Source: Sphingobium sp.
Lineage (GTDB): Bacteria > Pseudomonadota > Alphaproteobacteria > Sphingomonadales > Sphingomonadaceae
Length of the DNA stretch: 5,489 bases
Assembly (NCBI GenBank): GCA_020051025.1
Contig: JAGVJS010000259.1
Location: forward strand, 1-5,489
Reading direction: 5' to 3'
A model generated the notes under the pieces. It was not told the DNA's origin. It saw only the letters and a program-made list of their open reading frames with translations, and made no database searches. Within the stretch, counting starts at the first letter, position 1, and every line of letters starts with the position of its first letter. The translations under genes were made by a program, and so were the position numbers. Of the stretch, positions 1 through 5,489 are shown in pieces.

Positions 1-740
1 ATCAGCATCCAGGCGGCGGCATGGCCGGCATCCTCCGCCGTCAGCGCATCGACCTGAAGCGCGGGATCGGGGGCGATGCCCTGCGCCGCCATCGCATCGC
101 ACAGGCCGGCATAGCGATCGGCAAATTCGGGATAATGTTCGTCCGCCTGCCCCAGAAAGGCGATGCGGCGACGGCCGAGGCCCAGCAGATGATCGCCTGC
201 AAGCCGCCCTGCCCCCACATTGTCCGACCCGACCGTCGGGCCGATCGTGTCCGCGCCCACCGACCCCCAGCGCACGAAATATGTGCCATGATCGACCAGT
301 TCGGTGAGCCGCCGCTGATAGAGCGTATAGTCGCCATAGCCGAGCAGGATCAGGCCGTCGGCGCGATGGCTGTCCTGATAGCGGACATGCCAGTCATCCT
401 CCATTTTCTGGAAGGAAATGAGCAGGTCCAGCCCGCGCGCGCCGCATTGCCGGGTGATCGACCCCAGCATGGCGAGGAAGAAGGGGTTGATATTGGATTC
501 GTCCGGCGTCGGATCCTCGAAGAAGAGCAGCGCGATGGTGTTGGACCGCTGCGACCGAAGCGAGGAGGCGTTCTTGTCGACGGAATAGTTGAGGTCGCGG
601 GCGATCGCCTCGATCCGCTCGCGGGTGGCAAGGCTGACGGAGCGCGACCCGCGCAGCGCGCGGCTGACCGTAGGCTGAGACACGCCAGCCAGATAGGCAA
701 TGTCGAAGCTGGTCGGCTTGTTGCCGGGCGGACGGCCCAT
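1..740 (-). CDS. LacI-family transcriptional regulator, 3' end beyond the window
   Basis: A DNA-binding sugar-responsive regulator; 246 codons are visible and the frame runs open off the left edge (full-length relatives are usually about 330-350 residues). Residues 12-31 form the classic LacI helix-turn-helix, with AYLAGVSQPTVSRALRG; the recognition-helix specificity pair that is Tyr-Gln in E. coli LacI is Gln22-Pro23 here. Residues 55-66 are the hinge helix, with Leu61 in the position of the minor-groove leucine. The periplasmic-binding-protein-like core begins at about 67 (NTIALLFF). Family landmarks follow: ADGLILLG, GSDN (Asp173), LGRRRIAFLG, and Arg209 in DRYAGL, matching the effector-contacting arginine of the family. 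The ATG at 740 is preceded by GGGAGAGGAAG and places the HTH at the usual distance from the N-terminus. It is divergent from the receptor-amylase unit, so it probably controls that unit with a malto-oligosaccharide-type effector. The family call is firm; the effector and the sign of regulation are inferred. Confidence 0.95.
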   Translation of the reverse strand, partial: MGRPPGNKPTSFDIAYLAGVSQPTVSRALRGSRSVSLATRERIEAIARDLNYSVDKNASSLRSQRSNTIALLFFEDPTPDESNINPFFLAMLGSITRQCGARGLDLLISFQKMEDDWHVRYQDSHRADGLILLGYGDYTLYQRRLTELVDHGTYFVRWGSVGADTIGPTVGSDNVGAGRLAGDHLLGLGRRRIAFLGQADEHYPEFADRYAGLCDAMAAQGIAPDPALQVDALTAEDAGHAAAWML

Positions 741-751
741 CTTCCTCTCCC
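741..751 (-). promoter_or_regulatory. Ribosome binding site of the LacI-family gene
   Basis: On the minus strand the 11 bases directly before the ATG at 740 read GGGAGAGGAAG. The GGGAG core sits 6 bases from the start codon, a workable Shine-Dalgarno spacing. This supports the ATG at 740 as the start. Confidence 0.65.
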
Positions 752-777
752 GACGCGGTGATGGATGCGCCACAGCC

Positions 778-806
778 ATGGTAGATGGGCTAAGAAAGCA
801 AGGCAA
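778..806 (-). promoter_or_regulatory. Possible sigma-70-type promoter for the LacI-family gene
   Basis: Reading the minus strand, TTGCCT (plus-strand 801-806) and TACCAT (plus-strand 778-783) are separated by 17 bases. They match the -35 and -10 consensus at 4 of 6 positions each. Transcription would begin near 770 and leave a leader of about 30 bases before the ATG at 740. The matches are modest and such pairs occur by chance, so this is a candidate only. Confidence 0.3.
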
Positions 807-827
807 TCGCGTCCTTTGCGACAGGCA

Positions 828-847
828 TGACCGTGGCAATCCGGTCA
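828..847. repeat. Spaced inverted repeat TGACCG-N8-CGGTCA in the divergent control region
   Basis: Perfect 6-bp arms at 828-833 and 842-847 flank eight bases. The dyad lies just upstream of, and partly over, the possible -35 region of the receptor promoter. It has the geometry of a dimeric regulator site but no match to a site I can name. It could be a second protein-binding site or chance. Confidence 0.35.
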
Positions 848-870
848 CAGCCGGCGCGACCGCATAATAT
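842..870 (+). promoter_or_regulatory. Possible promoter of the receptor-amylase unit
   Basis: CGGTCA (842-847, 3 of 6 to the -35 consensus) and TAATAT (865-870, 4 of 6 to the -10 consensus) are spaced by 17 bases. An overlapping CATAAT at 863-868 is a better -10 match (5 of 6) but leaves a poorer -35. Either reading puts the transcription start near 875-878, inside the palindrome at 873-884, and gives a leader of about 145 bases before the GTG at 1021. The -35 is weak, which would suit a regulated promoter, but the call rests on short matches. Confidence 0.35.
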
Positions 871-884
871 GCGCATACGTATGC
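862..884. promoter_or_regulatory. Candidate LacI-family operator: perfect 12-bp palindrome next to a related dyad
   Basis: GCATACGTATGC at 873-884 is a perfect palindrome with a central CG, the hallmark of LacI-family operators, in which hinge-helix leucines intercalate at the central CpG. Immediately upstream, 862-872 reads GCATA-A-TATGC, a second dyad with the same GCATA/TATGC half-sites around one extra base. Four related half-sites therefore lie in tandem over the predicted -10 and transcription start of the receptor. Location between the regulator gene and its likely target, and overlap with the start site, fit repression by the divergent regulator. Sequence symmetry is seen directly; binding is inferred. 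Confidence 0.6.
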
Positions 885-934
885 CTGCTGGCGGGGCGGA
901 TCGAGGGCGGCCTATGAATGGCGGACCCGCAGGA

Positions 935-954
935 CATGGCGCTGAACAGCCATG
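935..954 (+). repeat. Inverted repeat in the receptor leader (6-bp arms, 8-base loop)
   Basis: CATGGC (935-940) and GCCATG (949-954) are perfectly complementary and flank GCTGAACA. In the mRNA this would be a modest hairpin in the 5' leader, about 65 bases before the GTG start. It includes the ATG at 952, an in-frame but unlikely start codon. There is no U-tract, so it is not an intrinsic terminator. It may be functionally neutral. Confidence 0.3.
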
Positions 955-1005
955 CCGGCGGCGAAGGTTTCCAGCATCGGCGAACAGGGTCTGTCCGGTG
1001 TTTTT

Positions 1006-1016
1006 GGGGGAGAGGA
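1006..1016 (+). promoter_or_regulatory. Ribosome binding site that fixes the GTG start of the receptor
   Basis: The purine stretch GGGGGAGAGGA ends four bases before GTG at 1021, with GGAG about 8 bases and AGGA 4 bases upstream. The in-frame ATG at 952 has no comparable site, and starting there would place 23 unrelated residues before the signal peptide. This site therefore decides the start. Confidence 0.7.
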
Positions 1017-1020
1017 TAAA

Positions 1021-3714
1021 GTGGCTCATCATCATAATCGCGTCCTGTTGCTGGGCGCTTCGCTTTTGGCCATGACGGTCAGTCCTTCTATGGCGCAGGA
1101 GGCCCCGCAGGCCGATGCCGCGCCACAGGATGGCGGCGCTGATACGATCATCGTCACCGGCTTCCGCGCTGCGCTGCAAAGCGCCGTCAATGTGAAGAAG
1201 AATGCCGCGCAGATCGTGGAATCGGTGTCGGCCGAAGATATCGGCAAGCTGCCCGACGCGTCGATTGGCGAATCCATCGCCCGCCTGCCCGGCCTGACGT
1301 CGCAACGCCTGTTCGGCCGCGCCAACTCGATCGCCATCCGTGGCGCCAGCGCCGACTTGTCCTCGACCACGCTCAACGGCCGGCCGCAAACATCGACCGG
1401 CGAACAGCGCAATGTCGAGTTCGACCAATATCCTTCCGAAGTCGTCAGCCGGGTCGATGTTTTCAAATCGCCGCAGGCTAATCTGATCAATCAGGGTCTG
1501 GCCGGCACAGTCGATATCCGCACCATCCGCCCGCTCGACTATGGCAAGGAGCTGTTCTCGGTCGGCGCGCGCGGCGTCTATACTGACCTTGGCAAGGTGA
1601 ATGCCGACAGCAAGGATAAGGGCTATCGCCTGACCGGCACCTATGTCGGCCAGTTTGCCGGCGACCGCATCGGGGTGTCGCTGTCCGCCGCCTATAATGA
1701 TGAACCCTATCAGTCGAAGGAGTTCGAGGCTTGGGGCTATGCCGACGGGCCGGATGGCGACAAGGTGATCGGCGGCATCAAGCCGTTCGGCGTATCCACC
1801 CAGTTGAAGCGTCTGGGCATCCAGGGCGCAGTGCAGGTGCAGGCGACCGACACGCTGCTGCTGACCTTCGATGGCTTTTACGGCGACTTCAAGGAAAAGC
1901 AGATTAAGCGCGGCGTTGAATTCCCGCTCTACTGGAGCGGCGCGACGCTGGTGCCGGCCAGCATCGGCACCGACGGCAATTTCATCAACAAGGGCACCTT
2001 CACCGGCGTCGAGGCCGTGGTCAACAACCATGGCTATGAACGCAAGTCGAAGATCTTTTCGGGCGGTTTCAACGCCAAATATACCGGTGACGATGGCTGG
2101 TCGGCCAGCTTCGACTTCGGCTATTCGCGCACAGACCGCAACGAGCTGTCGCTCGAATCCAACGCCGGCACCGGCTATGGTCCCGGCAATGGCGCCACCG
2201 ACACGCTGGACTTCGTCAGCGACGGCAAGGGCACACGCTTCACCAGCCACCAACTGGATTATAGCGATCCCAATCTGATGGTGCTGACCGACCCGCTCGG
2301 CTGGGGTGGCGGCGCGCCGCTCGGCCATCAGGAAGGCTATTATAACAACCGCATCATCGATGATGAGATCAAAAGCTATCAGGTGGAGTTCGGCAAGGAG
2401 ATCGAAGGCAGCTTCCTGTCGAAGATCACTGCGGGCCTGGGCTATGTCGACCGCACCAAGTCGAAGACGCCGGAAGAATATGTGCTCAATCTGGCGAATG
2501 GTGCGACGTCGCTGGTGCTGCCTGAACAATATCGTCTGGCCGCGACTGACCTCAGCTTTATCGGCGTCGGCCCGATCCTGTCCTATGATCCGTTCAAGCT
2601 GCTGGCCGACGGCGTCTATATCAAGACGCTGAACCCCAGCAAGGACGTGCCGGCCAAGGCCTATTCGGTGACGGAGCGCGTAATGTCGGCCTATCTGATG
2701 GCCAATATCAAGTCCGACATGGGATCGGCCGAACTGAGCGGCAATTTCGGCGTACTGGCGCAGAATACCGAACAGAAGTCGCGCGGTTTCGTCAATCTGG
2801 CGGCGGCCGATCTGGTGCCGACGACGCGGGGCGACACTTATTGGGACATATTGCCCAGCATGAACCTGTCGCTGCGCTTCCCCAGCGATTTCGTCGTTCG
2901 TCTGGCCGCGGCGCGCGAAATCCAGCGGCCCCGGTTCGAGGATATGAAGGTCAGCCTCGACTATGGCTATAATACCGCCAGCGGCGTCATAACCGGCACC
3001 GGCGGCAATCCCTATCTGCGCCCCTATCGCGCCTGGGCGGCGGACCTCAATTTCGAGAAATATTTCGGGACCAAGGGCTATGTCGGCCTGCAATTCTTCG
3101 CCAAGAAGCTGCAAAGCTATGTCTATCGCGAGACGGCAGCGTTCGATTATACCGGCCTGCCGGTGGTTCTGCCGCCGGGCGTCACTGACCCGGAAGGCAC
3201 GCTGACCCGGCCGGTCAATGGCAAGGGCGGCAAGCTCTATGGCTTCGAACTGGCCGGGACCGTGCCGTTCGACATCATCACGCCGGCACTGGATGGCTTC
3301 GGCCTGACCGGCGGCATGGGCTATACCAAGACCAGCATCAAGCCGGGCGTCGACGCGGCATCGGAAGACCTGCCAGACTATTCGCGCTGGGTCGCCAACG
3401 GTACGCTCTTCTTTGAGAAATGGGGCTTTAACGCGCGCGGTTCGGTCCGCTATCGTTCCTCCTTCGTCGGCCAGTTCGTCGGCTTCGGCGGTGAACGGGA
3501 ACTGCGCCGGGCGCTCTCCGAAACGATCGTCGACGCACAGGTCGGCTATGACTTCCAAAAGGGCAGCGCGTTGGAGGGCCTGTCGGTGTTCGTGCAGGGC
3601 CAGAATCTGACCGACGAGCCGTTCGTGTCCGTGGACACCGGCGCTTCGATCCAGATCCGCAACTATCAAAGCTATGGCCGCCGCTTCATGGCGGGCTTCA
3701 ACTACCGCTTCTGA
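1021..3714 (+). CDS. TonB-dependent outer-membrane receptor, probable maltodextrin/starch-oligosaccharide transporter
   Basis: A complete 897-residue receptor that uses TonB-ExbBD energy to import a ligand across the outer membrane. Starting at GTG 1021 gives a Sec signal peptide (Arg7, hydrophobic 8-20, cleavage probably after SPSMA at residue 25). A TonB-box-like segment, DTIIVTGF, lies at 41-48. The plug spans roughly 60-172: EDIGKLPD (72-79), AIRG (105-108), LNGRP (118-122), and GLAGTVDIRTIRPLD closing it. The 22-strand-type barrel fills the rest, with alternating aromatic strands, GQNLTDEPF (860-868) and a C-terminal Phe as expected for barrel assembly. Length and motifs fit the Xanthomonas/Caulobacter TonB-receptor family (TIGR01782 type). 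It has no cysteine. The substrate is inferred from the downstream amylase and divergent LacI-type regulator, as for Caulobacter MalA; another glycan is possible. The receptor class is certain, the ligand is not. Confidence 0.95.
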   Translation: MAHHHNRVLLLGASLLAMTVSPSMAQEAPQADAAPQDGGADTIIVTGFRAALQSAVNVKKNAAQIVESVSAEDIGKLPDASIGESIARLPGLTSQRLFGRANSIAIRGASADLSSTTLNGRPQTSTGEQRNVEFDQYPSEVVSRVDVFKSPQANLINQGLAGTVDIRTIRPLDYGKELFSVGARGVYTDLGKVNADSKDKGYRLTGTYVGQFAGDRIGVSLSAAYNDEPYQSKEFEAWGYADGPDGDKVIGGIKPFGVSTQLKRLGIQGAVQVQATDTLLLTFDGFYGDFKEKQIKRGVEFPLYWSGATLVPASIGTDGNFINKGTFTGVEAVVNNHGYERKSKIFSGGFNAKYTGDDGWSASFDFGYSRTDRNELSLESNAGTGYGPGNGATDTLDFVSDGKGTRFTSHQLDYSDPNLMVLTDPLGWGGGAPLGHQEGYYNNRIIDDEIKSYQVEFGKEIEGSFLSKITAGLGYVDRTKSKTPEEYVLNLANGATSLVLPEQYRLAATDLSFIGVGPILSYDPFKLLADGVYIKTLNPSKDVPAKAYSVTERVMSAYLMANIKSDMGSAELSGNFGVLAQNTEQKSRGFVNLAAADLVPTTRGDTYWDILPSMNLSLRFPSDFVVRLAAAREIQRPRFEDMKVSLDYGYNTASGVITGTGGNPYLRPYRAWAADLNFEKYFGTKGYVGLQFFAKKLQSYVYRETAAFDYTGLPVVLPPGVTDPEGTLTRPVNGKGGKLYGFELAGTVPFDIITPALDGFGLTGGMGYTKTSIKPGVDAASEDLPDYSRWVANGTLFFEKWGFNARGSVRYRSSFVGQFVGFGGERELRRALSETIVDAQVGYDFQKGSALEGLSVFVQGQNLTDEPFVSVDTGASIQIRNYQSYGRRFMAGFNYRF

Positions 3715-3724
3715 TGTGTAGACT

Positions 3725-3752
3725 GGTCCGGCGGCCAGCATGTCGCCGGGCC
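3725..3752 (+). repeat. Strong intergenic hairpin between receptor and amylase genes
   Basis: GGTCCGGCGGC (3725-3735) pairs with GTCGCCGGGCC (3742-3752) over 11 base pairs, including two G-U pairs, around the loop CAGCAT. It begins 11 bases after the receptor stop codon. The following bases, TTCACAGG, contain no U-run, so it does not look like a standard intrinsic terminator. More likely it blocks 3' exonucleases or causes partial termination, so that the receptor message outlasts the amylase message, as REP elements do between malE and malF in E. coli. The structure is read from sequence; the role is inferred. Confidence 0.55.
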
Positions 3753-3768
3753 TTCACAGGTTCATGAT

Positions 3769-3775
3769 AGAGGGG
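3769..3775 (+). promoter_or_regulatory. Ribosome binding site of the amylase gene
   Basis: AGAGGGG lies seven bases before the ATG at 3783, a good Shine-Dalgarno position. It supports this ATG, which also yields a proper signal peptide. Confidence 0.65.
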
Positions 3776-3782
3776 TGTCCTG

Positions 3783-5489
3783 ATGGGACGAACGGCCACG
3801 AACTTCCTCGTGACGGCCGCCGGGATGGCTGCGGCCCTGATCGGCGTCGGACATGCGCAGGCGGATACGCTGTCCGATCTGCGCGCGCGCACGCCGGAGC
3901 AGGAGATTGTCTATTTCGTCCTGCCGGACCGCTTCGCCAATGGCGACCGGACAAATGATCGCGGCGGCCTGAAGGGTGGGCCTCTCCAGACCGGCTATGA
4001 TCCGACCTCCCGCGCCTTCTATCATGGTGGCGACCTGAAGGGGCTGACCGCCAAGCTGGATTATATTCAGGGGCTGGGCGCGACCGCCATCTGGCTGGCG
4101 CCCGTGTTCAGGAACAAGCCGGTACAGGGCGCCAAGGGGCAGGAAAGCGCGGGCAATCACGGCTATTGGGTGACGGACTTCACCACCGTCGATCCGCATT
4201 TCGGCACGGACGCGGATTTCAAAGCGCTGGTGGACGCAGCGCACCAGCGTGGCATGAAAGTCTATATGGACATCATCGCCAACCACACCGCCGATGTGAT
4301 CCAGTATCGGGAAAGCCCAACCAGCGCGGCGCCCTATCGCAGCAAGGCGGACTATCCCTGGTCGCGGCGAGGTGGCGCATCGGGCCAGCCGATCAATGAA
4401 GGCTTCGCCGGCGACCATGATGGCAGCGCCGCCAACTGGGCGAAACTGACCGACCCGACCTTCGCCTACACGCCGGTCGTGCCGAAGGGGGAGGAAAAGG
4501 TCAAAGTCCCTGCCTGGCTCAACGATCCGATCTATTACCACAATCGCGGCGACACCGACTGGAAGGGCGAAGGCGCGCAATATGGCGATTTCGTCGGGCT
4601 GGACGATCTGGCTACCGAAGACCCGCGCGTGCTCGCCGGCTTTATCGCCATCTACAAGGACTGGATCGACCGCTTCGGCATCGACGGCTATCGCATCGAT
4701 ACTGCCAAACATGTGAACGCCGAATTCTGGCGCGCCTTCATTCCGGCCATCCGCGACCATGCGGCGACGAAGGGCATCCCCAACTTCCATATCTTCGGCG
4801 AAGTCGCGACCGACGCCTATGATCCGGCGCTGCTGGCAAGCTGGACCGTCAATGCCGGCTTCCCGGCAGTGCTGGACTTCGCCTTCATGCGCGCCGCCGT
4901 CGACGCCGCCAGCGGCAAGAGCGGGACCGACATGCTGGCTCGATTGGGCGACGATGACGCGCTTTATGAAGGCGGCAAGGCGACGGCGCTGCAACTGCCG
5001 ACCTTCCTCGGCAATCATGACGCCGGCCGCTTCGCCTGGTTCCTGCGGCAGGCCAAGCCCGGCATGAGCGCGCAAGAGGAACTGGCGCGCGATATTCTCG
5101 GTCACGCGATGCTGCTGACGCTGCGTGGCGTACCGACGCTCTATTATGGCGACGAGCAGGGTTTCGCCGGCACCGGCAACGACCAGCAGGCGCGACAAGA
5201 CATGTTCGCGTCCAACGTGGCCGAATATAATGCGGACCGGCTGGTGGGCACGAATGCGACCACGGCGACCGACAATTTCAACCCCGGTCACCCGCTCTAT
5301 CGCGCGATAGCAACGCTGGCGAAGGTTCGCCGCGAGACGCCTGCCCTGTCGCGCGGCGCAACCCTGCTGCGCGCCGGTTCGGACAAGCCCGGCCTCTTCG
5401 CCGTCTCCCGGATCGACACCGATACGGGGCGGGAGGTGCTGGTCGCCTTCAATACATCGGCCGCGCCGCTGTCGGGCCATATCGCGGTC
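3783..5489 (+). CDS. Exported GH13 alpha-amylase-family glycosidase, 3' end beyond the window
   Basis: Hydrolyses alpha-1,4-glucans (starch, maltodextrins); 569 codons are visible with no stop. Residues 1-27 are a Sec signal peptide (Arg3, hydrophobic 8-22, cleavage after GHA or AQA); there is no lipobox cysteine, so periplasmic or secreted. The (beta/alpha)8 domain starts near 41 (EIVYFVLPDRF). Conserved regions in order: YHGGDLKGL (80-88), HGYW (126-129), region I DIIANH (163-168, Asn167 a likely calcium ligand), a domain B of about 170-270 with WLNDPIYYHNRGD (245-257), GLDDLATED (272-280), region II YRIDTAKH with nucleophile Asp306, region III FGEV with acid/base Glu340, and region IV GNHD with Asp413. 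All three catalytic acids are intact. Domain C begins in roughly the last 70 residues and is cut by the window edge. The gene follows the receptor by 68 bp on the same strand, probably one operon. Exact specificity (alpha-amylase, neopullulanase or maltodextrinase) and GH13 subfamily cannot be fixed from reading. Confidence 0.93.
   Translation, partial: MGRTATNFLVTAAGMAAALIGVGHAQADTLSDLRARTPEQEIVYFVLPDRFANGDRTNDRGGLKGGPLQTGYDPTSRAFYHGGDLKGLTAKLDYIQGLGATAIWLAPVFRNKPVQGAKGQESAGNHGYWVTDFTTVDPHFGTDADFKALVDAAHQRGMKVYMDIIANHTADVIQYRESPTSAAPYRSKADYPWSRRGGASGQPINEGFAGDHDGSAANWAKLTDPTFAYTPVVPKGEEKVKVPAWLNDPIYYHNRGDTDWKGEGAQYGDFVGLDDLATEDPRVLAGFIAIYKDWIDRFGIDGYRIDTAKHVNAEFWRAFIPAIRDHAATKGIPNFHIFGEVATDAYDPALLASWTVNAGFPAVLDFAFMRAAVDAASGKSGTDMLARLGDDDALYEGGKATALQLPTFLGNHDAGRFAWFLRQAKPGMSAQEELARDILGHAMLLTLRGVPTLYYGDEQGFAGTGNDQQARQDMFASNVAEYNADRLVGTNATTATDNFNPGHPLYRAIATLAKVRRETPALSRGATLLRAGSDKPGLFAVSRIDTDTGREVLVAFNTSAAPLSGHIAV

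Noticed and set aside
21..761. A 246-codon plus-strand frame over the regulator.
   Set aside because: The minus-strand reading gives a textbook LacI helix-turn-helix, hinge and core; the plus-strand translation is Arg/Ala-rich and featureless.
741..1020. Riboswitch or small RNA in the divergent region.
   Set aside because: Only short isolated dyads are present; I see no multi-helix conserved core of a known riboswitch class.
827..1075. An 82-codon plus-strand frame overlapping the control region and receptor start, including an internal ATG at 914.
   Set aside because: No good ribosome binding site, no recognisable motif, and it runs out of frame into the signal-peptide coding region; it could act as a leader peptide but nothing supports that.
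790..3741. A 983-codon stop-free frame on the minus strand, opposite the receptor gene.
   Set aside because: It mirrors a strongly biased GC-rich gene; the translation is a low-complexity mix of Ala, Ile, Arg, Gly and Asp with no recognisable domain, and no convincing ribosome binding site was seen. The plus-strand frame has signal peptide, plug and barrel motifs. Such antisense frames are common in high-GC genomes and are often misannotated.
3725..3760. Rho-independent terminator after the receptor.
   Set aside because: The stem is strong but is followed by TTCACAGG rather than a U-run, and the amylase lies only 68 bp downstream with its own ribosome binding site, so an operon with an internal hairpin is more likely.
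3762..5480. A 572-codon stop-free minus-strand frame opposite the amylase.
   Set aside because: Same shadow effect; the plus strand carries every GH13 conserved region, and the antisense translation has no family motif.

Overview
The window is GC-rich, with strong coding bias, frequent GGC/GCC codons, and TAT and AAT used freely for Tyr and Asn. Together with a TonB-dependent receptor of the type expanded in Sphingomonadales, Caulobacterales and Xanthomonadales, this suggests an alphaproteobacterium of the sphingomonad group (for example Sphingomonas, Sphingobium or Novosphingobium). That assignment is an inference from style and gene content; no rRNA or other marker is present.

Layout: (1) Positions 1-740, minus strand, hold the N-terminal 246 codons of a LacI-family transcriptional regulator; its 3' end lies off the left edge. 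(2) Positions 741-1020 are a 280-bp divergent control region. It contains a possible promoter for the regulator, several short dyads, and one perfect 12-bp palindrome with a central CG (873-884), the best operator candidate. (3) Positions 1021-3714, plus strand, encode a complete 897-residue outer-membrane TonB-dependent receptor that starts at GTG. (4) Positions 3715-3782 are a 68-bp gap holding a strong 11-bp-stem hairpin without a U-tract. (5) From 3783 to the right edge, plus strand, lies an exported GH13 alpha-amylase-family enzyme with all catalytic residues present; its C-terminus is off the window.

Read together, this looks like a compact starch/maltodextrin utilisation locus of the proteobacterial type. 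The amylase would cut alpha-glucans in the periplasm or outside the cell. The receptor would bring malto-oligosaccharides across the outer membrane using TonB energy. The LacI-type protein would switch the divergent receptor-amylase unit in response to a sugar. The arrangement parallels the Caulobacter crescentus malA/malI region and, in logic, the Bacteroidetes sus systems, but no SusD-like lipoprotein is seen here. An inner-membrane transporter and further glucosidases would be expected outside the window.

I see no mobile element, CRISPR array, tRNA, rRNA or frameshift, and no evidence of a wholly new system. The points most worth following up are the candidate operator over the predicted receptor promoter, the intergenic hairpin that may set receptor-to-amylase expression, and the GTG start that could easily be misannotated.
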